Positions 19,401-28,984 of a DNA stretch of 34,728 nucleotides are shown here, piece by piece; positions within the stretch are counted from its first letter, which is position 1, and the number at the start of each line of letters is the position of its first letter. Both the position numbers and the translations under genes were made by a program. The notes beneath the pieces are model-generated. The model was not told the origin of the DNA. It did no database searches and saw only the letters and a program-made list of their open reading frames with translations. Origin of the DNA: Paenibacillus ginsengihumi DSM 21568 (GTDB lineage: Bacteria; Bacillota; Bacilli; Paenibacillales; NBRC-103111); NCBI RefSeq assembly GCF_000380965.1, contig NZ_KB905602.1:1-34728 (forward strand), written 5' to 3'.

Positions 19401-20936
19401 TTATTTCCAGACCGGCAAGCGGATTTCAACGGTCGTGCCGCGTCCGACCTCGGACATAATCTTCATCCGGCCTCCGTGATTCTCGATAATTTTGAACGTC
19501 ACCATCAGGCCGAGGCCTGTCCCTTTTTCCTTCGTCGTGTAGAACGGTTCGCCGAGCCGGGGAAGGCGATCCTCCGGAATGCCGCTGCCCTGGTCGATAA
19601 ACCGGATCACGATCTCGTCCTCGCCGGAATTCCTCAGCTCAATGTGGATGTTGCCGCCATCGGGCATCGATTCGATCGCATTGTTAAGGATGTTGATAAA
19701 CACCTGCTTGATCTGGTTCTCGTCGCAATGAATGTGCGGCAGCTCCGGATCGGCCGCGGTGATCAGATCGACGTTATGAATGATGGCCTGGGAGTTGAGC
19801 AGCATGATAGTGCTTTGCAAAATCTGAAGCGGGTCTCTCGGTGTGAAGCGGACGGATTGCGGCTTGGCAATAACGAGAAACTCGCTGACGATGAAGTTGA
19901 TCCGCTCCAGCTCTTCCAGCATGATGTCAAAATAATTGTTGTAACCGGATACTTTGGTCTGCATCAGTTGCACGAAGCCTTTGAGCGACGTAAGCGGATT
20001 GCGGATTTCGTGCGCGACGCCGGCGGCCATCTGGCCGACGATGGACAGCTTCTCCGAGCGGATCAGCAGCTCCTCGGAATGCTTCCGTTCGCTGATGTCT
20101 TGTCCGATCATATAAATTCCGGCAATTTTCCGGTTGACGAAGATGGGAAAATTAAGTACGCTAAATTCGACCGGACGGCCGTCCTTGCGGATCAGCGTCA
20201 GCTCGTATTGCGGCCGCGCCCCCTCCAAGGTCTCCTGGATATGCTGTCGCCACCGCTCGGTATGTTCGGGTGCGATAATTCGGTCTAGCGTATGATTCAG
20301 CAGATCCGCCTCGTCGTATTGAGTGACTTCGATCATGGCCGGATTGACGCTCGTCACTGAGCCCTGCATATTTAATGAACAGATCGGATCAGGGTTGTGC
20401 TCGAACAGCGACTTATAGCGAAGCTCGCTTTCTTCAAGCTGCAGCTCTGCTTTCTTTTTATCGTATAAAGCCTTGATCATCGCATACGAGCGCGCGAAGC
20501 GATGATCCTCCTCCTGGGCCAAAATCGTTTCAAAGATCGCATCGTCGCCTTCATCGGGCAATATGCCTTCGTCCAGCTTCCTCATCTTTTCGAGCAGGCT
20601 CATGACCTTGAGAATGTGATCGCCGTGAATCCAGGCAGCCGATGCGTGTTTTTTGATCGTGTTCAAGCCGTGTCCCAGCGCTACGGACCCTTTCTTCGGA
20701 TCATAGTCGGAAACATGGTTCATGTTGACCAGATTCATCTGATCAAGCAGCCGAAAGCCCTCCTCGTACAGCCACTCCTCAAAGGCCTCCAAGGAAGCGG
20801 AAAAGTAATATTTATCGTCCTGCGTGTGGATGATAAATTCCTTATCCTTAATGCTCTCGATCTTGACCACTTCGCCCGCTTGTAGCGTGATCGTGTGCGA
20901 CCCTTTTCTATCGCGGGTAACTGGGATTTTCTGCAT
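19401..20936 (-). CDS. Sensor histidine kinase with N-terminal LytTR-like domain and PAS domain
   Basis: The 511-residue product starts MQKIPVTRDRKGSHTITLQA. Residues 1-95 look like a LytTR DNA-binding domain (GEVVKIESIKDKEFIIHTQD ... YYFSASLEAFEEWLYEEGFR ... NLVNMNHVSDYDPKKG). A linker, a PAS domain (about 175-285: YKSLFEHNPDPICSLNMQGS ... IGQDISERKHSE), HisKA (GVAHEIRNPLTSLKGFVQLM, phospho-His near 307) and a HATPase domain (NILNNAIESMPDGG, DQGSGIPEDRL, GTGLGLMVTFKIIENHGG) follow. No membrane helix, so it is cytoplasmic. The catalytic part resembles KinA-type sporulation kinases. AGGTGATC precedes ATG 20936. Confidence 0.88.
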   Translation of the reverse strand: MQKIPVTRDRKGSHTITLQAGEVVKIESIKDKEFIIHTQDDKYYFSASLEAFEEWLYEEGFRLLDQMNLVNMNHVSDYDPKKGSVALGHGLNTIKKHASAAWIHGDHILKVMSLLEKMRKLDEGILPDEGDDAIFETILAQEEDHRFARSYAMIKALYDKKKAELQLEESELRYKSLFEHNPDPICSLNMQGSVTSVNPAMIEVTQYDEADLLNHTLDRIIAPEHTERWRQHIQETLEGARPQYELTLIRKDGRPVEFSVLNFPIFVNRKIAGIYMIGQDISERKHSEELLIRSEKLSIVGQMAAGVAHEIRNPLTSLKGFVQLMQTKVSGYNNYFDIMLEELERINFIVSEFLVIAKPQSVRFTPRDPLQILQSTIMLLNSQAIIHNVDLITAADPELPHIHCDENQIKQVFINILNNAIESMPDGGNIHIELRNSGEDEIVIRFIDQGSGIPEDRLPRLGEPFYTTKEKGTGLGLMVTFKIIENHGGRMKIMSEVGRGTTVEIRLPVWK

Positions 20937-20970
20937 GTGTTGTGATCACCTGCCTGTCGCTTTCATTATC

Positions 20971-20982
20971 ATTATACCATGC
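20971..20982 (-). promoter_or_regulatory. Extended -10 promoter for the kinase gene
   Basis: On the minus strand TATAAT (20976-20971) is preceded by TGG, giving an extended -10 element. No good -35 box is seen. It lies about 35 bases before the kinase start. Confidence 0.5.
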
Positions 20983-21300
20983 CGATCGCTTGAGATTCAT
21001 CATTTCCGCGTTCTGTGCCCAAAGGCTCATTATTTTCGGCGAAGAATAGGGATAAGCTTCAAATTTTTGCCTTATATTCGCTTGCCGCGGCGGACCGCAG
21101 GACGATTCATTGACAAATGGTGAAAGCCCTGCCTAAATTTCGGGATATCCACAACGAATCCATTATATCGCCAGGCGAAAGGCGAGTAAATGAAAAACGG
21201 CAAAATCGCCGAAAAAAGTTCAATGCCCTCCAGGCCATATTTTATTCGAGCTGCTGCACCCGGCAGCGGGCAGAGAGAACGGCACTACGGTGCCAAGCCT

Positions 21301-21418
21301 GACGCTAGCCGCGGAGCTTGTTTCGTTCGAAACCATCGATTTGAAATGGCAACGCAAGTGAGCAGCCTTATTTCGCATGTTCGGCTGCCCGATTCGGCGT
21401 TTTTGACCAAAGCGCGCT
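21301..21418 (+). repeat. Dispersed repeat, copy A
   Basis: This 118-base segment aligns without gaps to 34331-34448; I count 96 identical positions. The best-kept part is AACGCAAGTRAGCAGCCTTA followed by TTTCGCAT (21351-21378). It is intergenic and carries no open frame. The gap 20937-21613 otherwise contains the kinase promoter and the LTA synthase leader; the open frames in it look non-coding. Confidence 0.8.
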
Positions 21419-21613
21419 GTTGCATTTTAAAAAGGGGACGATTCAGCAAGTTTCAAGAGGGCGTTTTTACTTTTTTTGATGCCATTTTCAGCCTTTTTCA
21501 CTGATTTTCATAATAATTTAATATTTAGGCTTTACACTGGATTAACAAATGTCCGTATTCCGCTTAGGCAAAATCGTTTAAGAGAGAACACGGGTAAGGA
21601 GAGTGATGAGACG

Positions 21614-23617
21614 ATGAGTTTTCTGGCATCGGACCGCGCACGATCCGGCAACTCGGACCATTCGGGGGAAACCTTGCTGAATAAACGCAACAACTGGAAG
21701 AAGGCGCGTTATTCCGCGCTACTGACGGCGCTTCCGCTGCTGATTGTCTTCTCCTTGCTGATCGCCTTTGGCGTGGAGTGGATGCAGCGGGATACATTCG
21801 ACAGCACGATGGAGTGGATCGCGGCAAAGCCTTCGATTTTTTTGTTGAATACGCTGGTCGTATTTTTGGTAATGACGCTTGCCTATAGCTTGGCCGGATC
21901 TCTGCTGCTCGGCGCAGGGGTCAGCTTTCTGGTCATTTTTCTTGCTTCGCTGATCAGTTATTTCAAGCTGAAGCTTCGCGGCGAACCGTTCTATCCTTGG
22001 GACATTATGCTTAACAAGGAAGGCATGAACATTGCGCCGTTCGTTTCGCAAGCCTCGTCGCTGGCCAAGCTGGGAGGAATCGTCGCGATCGGCCTCGCGC
22101 TCATCGCGGCGAGCTTCCGGCTGCCCAGGTGGAAGGCGCCGCTGCCGGCGCGGGGAGCGCTTGCGGTGTTGGCCGTGCTGATGCTGCATGCCATGTGTAT
22201 GAGAACGCCGCTGGCTTGGCAATTATACAATAAAGCGGGCGTTCAGGAGATCGTCTGGAATCAGAAGCAAAACTACAGCGATAACGGAACGCCGCTGGCG
22301 TTCGCGATGAATGTGCGGAATACGGTCGTGCCCAAGCCGGAAGGCTACGGCGAGCCGGCGATCGCGGAGCTGGCGAACAGCCTGAAGACGGTGCGGCTGG
22401 GCGGAGCCGGCACCGATTCGGATGTGCAGCCCAACGTCATCTTTATTATGAACGAGGCGTTCTGGGACCCGACGCTGCTGCCGAACGTCAAGTTCAGCGA
22501 AGATCCGCTGCCGACGCTGCACAGGCTGCAGCAGGAATCCGTTTCCGGCTGGCTGCTGAGCCCGCAATTCGGCGGCGGAACGAGCAACGTCGAATACGAA
22601 GTGCTGACAGGCAACTCGATGAGCTTCCTGCCCGGCGGCTCCGTGCCTTATCAGCAGTATATCCACAAGCCGACGCCGAGTCTGGCCAGTTACTTCGAGG
22701 ACAAAGGCTATAAAAGCATGGGCATTCACCCGTACGACGGATGGTTCTGGAGCCGCGACCGGGTGTATAAGCAGCTAGGCTTCGAAAGCTTCATGAGCAA
22801 GGAATATTTCAATAATCCGGAATACAAGGGAGCGTTCATTTCCGACGCCGAGGTGTCCCGCACCATCATCAATCAGGTGGAGCAAACGGACAAACCGATG
22901 TTCATCTACGCCGTGACGATGCAAAATCACGGACCGTACGATGACAATCGCTACGGCGACACGGAAATTAAAGTGGAAGGCGACCTGACGCCGGAAGCCC
23001 GCCGCATTTTGGAGAACTTTACGCAAGGAGTCCGGGATGCGGATCGAAGTCTGCAGATGCTGATCGATCATTTCGAGCAATCCGACGAACCGACGATTGT
23101 CGTTATGTACGGCGATCACCTGCCGATGCTGGGAATGGACTACGACGTATACATTCAAGGCGGCTTTGTGCCTGCCAGCACATCGGAGTGGACGCTGGAG
23201 GATGCGAAGAAAATGTACACGACGCCGCTCGTGATGTGGGCGAACTTTGAGCTGCCGAAGAAGCAATTCCCGGTGATCAGCGCTTCGTTCCTCGGCTCGA
23301 ACGTTATGGATCTGCTGGGCATGCAGATGCCGGCCAACTTCGCCTATAACTTCGAATTGTCGAAGAAGCTGCCCGGCCTGACCGGTTCGCTGGTCGCTGA
23401 TGCCGACTACAATCTGTACAGCTCCGTGCCGGAACCGTATCAGGCCGACGTCGCGAAGTACGAGGAGCTGCAGTACGACAGCCTGTTCGGCCAGCGTTAT
23501 TTGGCCAATTACATCGATACCGACTATTTGACGAAAGCGGCGCTGCCTCATTATAACGAAGAGTTCGAAAGCGCGGCGGCGGATCAGCAGACCGAGATCC
23601 CGCCTGCCGAGAGCTGA
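21614..23617 (+). CDS. LTA synthase-family membrane sulfatase-type enzyme
   Basis: The 667-residue product starts MSFLASDRARSGNSDHSGET. Five membrane helices lie in residues about 35-200 (ALLTALPLLIVFSLLIAFGV ... FLLNTLVVFLVMTLAYSLAG ... LLGAGVSFLVIFLASLISYF ...). The extracellular sulfatase-like domain has the metal ligand in FIMNEAFWD, the catalytic threonine in FGGGTSNVEYEVLTGN, and NHGPYDD and MYGDHLPMLG. It should polymerise or transfer glycerol-phosphate onto cell-surface lipids, at the outer face of the membrane. AAGGAG lies 12 bases before ATG 21614; the open frame extends further upstream without support. Confidence 0.88.
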   Translation: MSFLASDRARSGNSDHSGETLLNKRNNWKKARYSALLTALPLLIVFSLLIAFGVEWMQRDTFDSTMEWIAAKPSIFLLNTLVVFLVMTLAYSLAGSLLLGAGVSFLVIFLASLISYFKLKLRGEPFYPWDIMLNKEGMNIAPFVSQASSLAKLGGIVAIGLALIAASFRLPRWKAPLPARGALAVLAVLMLHAMCMRTPLAWQLYNKAGVQEIVWNQKQNYSDNGTPLAFAMNVRNTVVPKPEGYGEPAIAELANSLKTVRLGGAGTDSDVQPNVIFIMNEAFWDPTLLPNVKFSEDPLPTLHRLQQESVSGWLLSPQFGGGTSNVEYEVLTGNSMSFLPGGSVPYQQYIHKPTPSLASYFEDKGYKSMGIHPYDGWFWSRDRVYKQLGFESFMSKEYFNNPEYKGAFISDAEVSRTIINQVEQTDKPMFIYAVTMQNHGPYDDNRYGDTEIKVEGDLTPEARRILENFTQGVRDADRSLQMLIDHFEQSDEPTIVVMYGDHLPMLGMDYDVYIQGGFVPASTSEWTLEDAKKMYTTPLVMWANFELPKKQFPVISASFLGSNVMDLLGMQMPANFAYNFELSKKLPGLTGSLVADADYNLYSSVPEPYQADVAKYEELQYDSLFGQRYLANYIDTDYLTKAALPHYNEEFESAAADQQTEIPPAES

Positions 23618-23636
23618 TTCGTCCATCAAGCAAGTC

Positions 23637-23672
23637 AAGCCGGACCACATGGTGGTTTCGGGCTTTCGCTTA
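23637..23672 (+). terminator. Weak terminator after the LTA synthase-family gene
   Basis: AAGCC (23637-23641) and GGCTT (23661-23665) enclose CCAC/GGTGG pairing, followed by TCGCTT. The T-run is poor. Confidence 0.4.
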
Positions 23673-23744
23673 ATCATTCTATATAAATAGAATCGAACAG
23701 TTTTACGATGACAGAGCCTATGATGCGTGTTATGACATAGGACC

Positions 23745-23783
23745 AAAAGGCACAGTTGATCGCAACGATCTCTGTGCCTTTTT
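23745..23783 (+). terminator. Strong rho-independent terminator
   Basis: AAAAGGCACAG (23745-23755) pairs with CTGTGCCTTTT (23772-23782), with a further GATCG/CGATC stem in the loop, then TTTTT. It insulates the LTA synthase-family gene from the two-component genes. Confidence 0.85.
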
Positions 23784-23846
23784 GATTTGCGCCAAATGAC
23801 CGGGGGATTGACGAACGATAGACACTTCAATGCGCCTATAAGGGTC

Positions 23847-23875
23847 TTGTACCGATAAGCGGTATCGTGCACAAT
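23847..23875 (+). promoter_or_regulatory. Candidate promoter of the two-component operon
   Basis: TTGTAC (23847-23852), 17 bases, CACAAT (23870-23875). The -10 box covers the upstream ATG at 23874, which supports a later translation start. Confidence 0.5.
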
Positions 23876-23960
23876 GGAGGAAGAATTCTCCATTCGGCCT
23901 AAAACGCTGTCGTATGGAGCAGCCGAGCGGCGGAAGAAGGAAGCGAGGTGGGAACGAGGG

Positions 23961-24881
23961 ATGCCGGAGCGATGGATGACAAGCGCCAAATGGATCTATG
24001 CGGTCATGCTGCTGCTTGCAGCGACCGGCGGACTGACGCTGATCCTGGGGTTCGCTGTCGGGAGTGAGGACGGGTACCCCAAAGCGGAGCGCGGCGTCAT
24101 CGATTTGACCCGTTGGGACCCGGCGCAGGGCGGGCCGGTGATGCTGAACGGCGAATGGGCGTACGAGCGGAGCGCGGGAATGCCGCCGGATGGCGCAGCT
24201 GCCTCGGGGGCGGCGCAGCCCTCTTCCGCTCATGGCTACATCGTCGTAGACGGCGGCAGGAGCGGCCAAGGGATTGCCCGGGAGCCTCACTCCGCGTATG
24301 GCTATGCCGTATATCGGCTTCAAATTCGGCTCGGCGAGATGGATGAACCGCTGGCGCTGCGAGTGAGCGGTATTTGCGCGTCGTACAGACTGAAGGTCAA
24401 CGGGAAGACGGCTGCCGCCGTCGGCGAGCTTGACGCGGCCTCGGCCCATGAGCAGCCGGGCTGCCGGGACAAGCTGGCTGCCGCGTACACCGATGCTTCC
24501 GGGCTGAACATCGAGCTCGCGGTCGCCCATGCCGATCAAGCCGGGAGAGCGCCTCGCGTTGCGGTCCTGCTCGGCTCGCTCGACGACATGCTGCGCAGGC
24601 AATCGCTCGCCGCCGGTTTCGATACGCTGCTGATCGGCAGCCTGGTTATGATGGGGCTGTATCATGCAGGACTGTTCGCTGTTCGCCGCAAAGACCCGGC
24701 CCTGCTCTGTTTCGGGCTGTTCTGCCTGGTGACGGCTTTTCGCCTGTCCTTGCTCGGCGAAGGAATCCTCTTCGGATTGTTCCCGGAACTGGAGTGGCTG
24801 ACGGTCGCGAAGGCGGAATATGCGACGGCGATAGCCGGCATTCCGCTGTTCGTCCTGTTCCTCGGCCATCTGTATCCGTAA
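23961..24881 (+). pseudogene. 7TMR-DISM-type sensor histidine kinase, N-terminal part (frameshifted)
   Basis: ATG 23961 (MPERWMTSAKWIYAVMLLLA) follows AGGTGG and starts with a membrane helix. Residues about 40-205 form an extracellular jelly-roll-like sensor region (VIDLTRWDPAQGGPVMLNGE, EPLALRVSGICASYRLKVNG). Membrane helices follow, including LLIGSLVMMGLYHAGLFAVR and FGLFCLVTAFRLSLLGEGIL, until TAA 24879-24881. Removing the T before AAGG at 24879 continues the frame as LYPKERSRRADLLLCAAGAL, exactly the next helix of the 7TM module. So one gene was split by a single inserted base, unless it is a sequencing error. Confidence 0.85.
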
Positions 24882-24903
24882 GGAGAGAAGCCGGCGGGCG
24901 GAC

Positions 24904-26079
24904 TTGCTCCTGTGCGCCGCCGGCGCATTGCTTGGCATGCTGACTCTCGCCGCCGAAGCAGGCTTGTTTGCGGGGATGGCGGTCCCGCTTCATCTGTACA
25001 TCCTGTTCGGCATTTTATACGGATCGGTCATCTTCATCAAAGCTTTTATGCACAAAAGAGAAGGCAGCGGCATCATCCTGTTCGCCTGCGGGGCGTTCGT
25101 TCTAACCGTATTGAACGATATTTTGTTCGCCCATGACTTGCTGCCGACGTCAGACCGGATGTCGCGGTACGGCTTGACCGTATTTCTGGTGCTCATCTCG
25201 CTGCTGTTGTCGATCAAGCTGTCGAGGCTGATCGCCAGCGGCGAGAGTCTCACCGCCCGGCTTACGGAGCTGAACAGCGGTCTGCACGATAAAGTGATGG
25301 CCAGAACCGCGGAGCTGGAGGCGGCCAACCTGGCGATGCGCAAGCAGAACGAGGAGCTGTCGCGCCTGGAGCTGTCCAGGAGTCACCTGCTCAGCAACAT
25401 TTCCCACGATCTGGGCACGCCGCTGACGACGATCCAATGCTATCTGGAAGCGATACTGGATGGCCTCGTTACGGAGGAGGGGCAAAAAATCCGCTATTTG
25501 CGCATCATTCACAGCAAGGTGCGCAGCATGGACCGGCTGATTGACGATTTGTTTCAACTATCGCGTCTGGAGGCGAGACAGGTGCCCTTCAAATGGCAGT
25601 CCATCCGCTCCGACGAGCTTGTCCGGCAGCTGTTCGTCAGGTACGAGCTCGACGTGCGCAGCAAAGAGATGGAATATACGTTGACCTTGAATAAGAACGG
25701 CCGCGGCTTCTCGCGCGTGGAGGTCGATATCGAGCGGCTGCACCAGGCGTTCGGCAATCTGGTGGCCAATGCCGTCAAATTCACGCCGTCCGGGGGAGCG
25801 ATCCGGGTGGAGATGAGCGACGACGGAAGCAGCATGGTGTGCCGCATCTCCGATACCGGGCGGGGAATTCGCTCCGAGGAGCTGCCGTTTATTTTCGACC
25901 GGTTTTATACAGCCAGCAAGTCGCGCAGCGAGGCTCACGGAGGCAAGGGGCTGGGGCTGTCCATCGCCAAGGAAATCGTGGAATCGCACGGCGGAAGCAT
26001 CGGGGTGGAGTGGACGGAGCCCGGAAAGGGAACGACCTTCTTCTTCCGAATTCCGGCGCTCGCCGAGGATGAAGCTTGA
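24904..26079 (+). pseudogene. 7TMR-DISM-type sensor histidine kinase, C-terminal part with kinase domain
   Basis: This is the continuation of the frameshifted kinase. It carries the remaining membrane helices (AVPLHLYILFGILYGSVIFI, RYGLTVFLVLISLLLSIKLS), a short coiled coil, HisKA with LSNISHDLGTPLTTIQCYLE, and HATPase motifs (NLVANAVKFTPSGG, ISDTGRGI, GKGLGLSIAKEIVESHGG). The first possible start is TTG 24904, with GGAGAG about 20 bases upstream; re-initiation could make a soluble-sensor-less kinase, but this is speculative. The intact gene would encode about 700 residues. The response regulator follows directly. Confidence 0.85.
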
Positions 26080-26105
26080 CCCTTTCCCGCGCCTTGCATT
26101 ATGCT
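26076..26105 (+). promoter_or_regulatory. Possible internal promoter before the response regulator
   Basis: TTGACC (26076-26081), 18 bases, TATGCT (26100-26105), overlapping the kinase stop codon. It could keep the regulator expressed independently of the broken kinase gene. Confidence 0.35.
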
Positions 26106-26159
26106 GAGTTTATCGGCTGCCGAAGGCTTTGGCTTGAACTTGTTCGGGTGGTGGTGCTG

Positions 26160-26876
26160 GTGTTGGATAAACCGACAATACTTGTGGCGGAGGACGATCC
26201 GGAGATCATGGAGGTCGTCCGTCTGTATCTGGAGAAAAACGGCTTCGCCGTTTTGTCCGCCGCGGACGGGGACGAGGCGATGCGACTGGCGCAGAGCAGC
26301 GTATTCGACCTGGCGATCCTCGACGTGCTTCTGCCGGGACGGGACGGCTTCGACGTCTGCCGTTTCATCCGCGAGTCGCTGACGACCGAAGCGCCGGTGC
26401 TTTTTTTAAGCTGCAAAAAAGAGGAAGCGGATAAAATCGCCGGGCTGAATATCGGCGGCGACGATTATATGACCAAGCCGTTCAGTCCGAACGAGCTGAT
26501 CGCCCGCGTCCGGGCCTTGCTGCGCAGGCCGCGTCTGGCCCCTGGCACAGTGCCGCCCGCTTCAGGCAAGCAGAGCGTGGGGGCGCTCCAGATCGACCGG
26601 CTGAGCCGGACCGTGAAGGTGGACGGACGCGAGGTGGCGCTGTCGCGCAAGGAGTTCGACCTGCTCAGCTTTCTGGCCGCCAGGCCGGAGCAAACCTTTA
26701 CGCACGAGCAGCTGTTTCGCCAGATTTGGGGGCAGGAGAGCTTCAACGATACGCGGACGATCATCGTCCATGTCAGCAACCTGCGCAAAAAAATCGAGCC
26801 CGATCCGGCAAGCCCCCTGTATATCATTAACGTGCACGGCGTCGGCTACAAATTTTCCTGCTCCGACTCTTCATGA
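26160..26876 (+). CDS. OmpR/PhoB-family response regulator
   Basis: The product of about 238 residues reads LDKPTILVAEDDPEIMEVVR at its start, with the phospho-acceptor in LAILDVLLPGRDG (Asp near 54), the conserved Lys in YMTKPFSPNEL, and a C-terminal winged helix (SRKEFDLLSFLAARPEQTFT, TIIVHVSNLRKKIE, HGVGYKF). The start is uncertain: GTG 26160 or a neighbouring GTG/TTG; no good ribosome binding site is seen. It pairs with the upstream frameshifted kinase, so it may now be an orphan regulator or serve another kinase. Confidence 0.9.
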   Translation: MLDKPTILVAEDDPEIMEVVRLYLEKNGFAVLSAADGDEAMRLAQSSVFDLAILDVLLPGRDGFDVCRFIRESLTTEAPVLFLSCKKEEADKIAGLNIGGDDYMTKPFSPNELIARVRALLRRPRLAPGTVPPASGKQSVGALQIDRLSRTVKVDGREVALSRKEFDLLSFLAARPEQTFTHEQLFRQIWGQESFNDTRTIIVHVSNLRKKIEPDPASPLYIINVHGVGYKFSCSDSS

Positions 26877-27052
26877 TCCTGTCCGGCGGTGACAATTTCA
26901 GTAAGGGCGGGCGCATTGGACAGCAGGGCAGGCCGGCCGGTCAGGCCGCGCATTGCAAGCCCTGCGCGGCGCGCAGCGGATCGCGGGCAAAAACTTTGCC
27001 CGAATCGTGTCCGGGTAGCAGGAAAATGCCCTCACGCTGTCGAATACTATCT

Positions 27053-27097
27053 TATAATGACACGGTCCGTTCCGTTCGGGAACGGCGTGTTTTTTTC
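27053..27097 (+). terminator. Terminator/attenuator in front of the mod gene, with a TATAAT box just before it
   Basis: ACACG (27060-27064) with CGTGT (27086-27090) and inner CCGTTCC (27067-27073) with GGAACGG (27079-27085), loop GTTCG, then TTTTTTT. It ends the two-component operon. TATAAT (27053-27058) lies directly upstream of the hairpin, but no good -35 box is present. The rest of the gap 26877-27133 shows nothing else. Confidence 0.75.
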
Positions 27098-27133
27098 TAC
27101 GATCTACGACGAACCGAGGTGCAGTCAAAAGCG

Positions 27134-28984
27134 ATGAAACCCGACAAGCTGGAATTGCGCTGGATCGGCAAGCAGGAGGAGCCGCGTCCGGAGCCGCGCC
27201 TGCTGGAGGAGGACGAGACCCTTTCCTACGGGGCGTCGGGTTCCGGGGACGGAAGCGAGCCTTCGGGCCGGATCATCCATGGCGACAACCTGCTCGCGCT
27301 CAAGGCGCTGGAGCCGGAGTTCTCCGGCGCTGTTCAATGCATATATATCGACCCGCCGTACAATACGGGCAATGCCTTTGAGCACTACGACGACGGGGTG
27401 GAGCACAGTATTTGGCTCAGCCTCATGAGAGACCGGCTCAAGCTGCTGCACAGGCTGCTGGCGGATACAGGGCTTATTTTCGTCCAGATCGACGATCATG
27501 AGATGCCTTATTTGGCCGTGCTGATGGACGAGCTGTTCGGCCGCTCCAACCGGGTCAATACGATCACGGTCAAAATGAGCGAGGCGTCGGGCGTCAAGAT
27601 GGCTCATTCCGACAAGCGGCTGCCGAAGGTCAAGGAATACATTCTCGTGTACAAAAAGCAAACGATGCCGACGATTCAGCCCGAGCTCGTGCCCCTGGAA
27701 GCGTGGAACGACGAGTACAAGACGCTGCTGCTCGGCCTGGAGCGGGAGGCGGGCCGGGAGCTGGACGCCATTCTGGCCAAGGAAGCGGCGGACGTGCGCG
27801 ACGTCGAGCGCTGCAACGAACTGCTGCAGGGGACGCGCACGGTGCCTCTGGCCCAATACTTCAAGGAGCAGGGCATCCCGCCGAAGCAGCAGGAGGCGTG
27901 GAAGTTCGATAACGCTTGGCGGATTATCCAGGCGGTCGGCTCGTCCAGCGTGCTGAAGCTCGCCCGGAGCCAGCCGCATCCGGAGCAGGAAATCGCCGCG
28001 CTCTTGTCCCCGACCGGTCTGGTTTATTTGTACAAAACCGATTTTGACCGCAACGCGCGGCAGCCGCGGGTGCAGGTGCTGTTCGCTCATCACCATCTGT
28101 TCCGCAACCCCGGCGATTTCTGGACGGACATCAAGACGACGGGAGGGGTCGGCCAGGAAGGCGGGGTGCTGTTCCCGAACGGCAAAAAGCCGGAGAAGCT
28201 GATCAAGCGGATCATCGGCATGTGCACGAAGCCGGGCGATTGGGTGCTCGACTCGTTCGCCGGCTCGGGCACGACCGGCGCCGTAGCTCATAAGATGGGG
28301 CGGCGCTGGCTGCTCGTCGAGATGGGCAAGCAGTGCGAGACGCATATCGTGCCGCGGCTGCGCAGCGTCGTCGACGGGACGGACCAGGGCGGCGTCAGCA
28401 AGGAGCTCGGCTGGCGCGGCGGCGGCGGCTTCCGCTTTTACCGGCTCGCGCCGAGCCTGCTCGCGAAGGACGAATTCGGCCAGTGGGTCGTCAGCCCCGA
28501 ATACAGCGGCGAGCGGCTTGCCCGGGCCGTCTGCTTGCTGAAGGGCTTCCGGTACGATCCGGACGAGTCCGTGTTCTGGAAGCAGGGGAGATCGTCCGAA
28601 CGCGATTATTTGTACGTCGCCCCGGGTCTGATGACCCGGGAGACGGCGGATCTGATCGCCGAGCAGATGGCGCCGGACGAGACGCTGCTCGTCCTCTGCC
28701 GGGCGCTGGCGCTGCGGCCCGAGGACTACCCTCAGATCACCTTCGAGAAAATGCCTGCCGCCCTTGTCGGCAGCTGTGATTTCGGCATCGAGTCGTACGG
28801 GCCGGCGATTGTCCCGGGCGCGGAGGGCGCCGGGGCGGGCGGCTTCGCGTCGCCGCCTGCGGGAGCAGAGGCTGCGGAGGCCGGCGAGCGGGCGGCTCGA
28901 GGGATGGCAGAGGCCGGCACTCCGGCTCCCCGCGAGATGCCGGAGCCGGAGGACAACGGCGGCGTGGCGGAGGTGAAGCCATGA
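27134..28984 (+). CDS. mod: Type III restriction-modification system, methyltransferase subunit (Mod)
   Basis: The 616-residue product starts MKPDKLELRWIGKQEEPRPE. The methyltransferase motifs run in beta-class order: DPPYNTGNAFEHYDDG (catalytic DPPY, about residue 73), GLIFVQIDDHEMPYL, and the AdoMet motif WVLDSFAGSGTTGAVAHKMG (about 370). The middle region (MSEASGVKMAHSDKRLPKVK ...) is the target-recognition part. It modifies one adenine per strand-specific site and forms a complex with Res. The last 60 residues are Ala/Gly/Glu-rich and probably disordered. Its stop overlaps the res start (ATGA). GAGGT lies 13 bases before ATG 27134; GTG 27119 is an alternative. Confidence 0.9.
   Translation: MKPDKLELRWIGKQEEPRPEPRLLEEDETLSYGASGSGDGSEPSGRIIHGDNLLALKALEPEFSGAVQCIYIDPPYNTGNAFEHYDDGVEHSIWLSLMRDRLKLLHRLLADTGLIFVQIDDHEMPYLAVLMDELFGRSNRVNTITVKMSEASGVKMAHSDKRLPKVKEYILVYKKQTMPTIQPELVPLEAWNDEYKTLLLGLEREAGRELDAILAKEAADVRDVERCNELLQGTRTVPLAQYFKEQGIPPKQQEAWKFDNAWRIIQAVGSSSVLKLARSQPHPEQEIAALLSPTGLVYLYKTDFDRNARQPRVQVLFAHHHLFRNPGDFWTDIKTTGGVGQEGGVLFPNGKKPEKLIKRIIGMCTKPGDWVLDSFAGSGTTGAVAHKMGRRWLLVEMGKQCETHIVPRLRSVVDGTDQGGVSKELGWRGGGGFRFYRLAPSLLAKDEFGQWVVSPEYSGERLARAVCLLKGFRYDPDESVFWKQGRSSERDYLYVAPGLMTRETADLIAEQMAPDETLLVLCRALALRPEDYPQITFEKMPAALVGSCDFGIESYGPAIVPGAEGAGAGGFASPPAGAEAAEAGERAARGMAEAGTPAPREMPEPEDNGGVAEVKP

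Noticed and set aside
18212..19429. Long minus-strand open frame opposite prkA
   Set aside because: The plus strand encodes an unmistakable PrkA C-terminus; the antisense frame reflects codon bias in GC-rich coding DNA.
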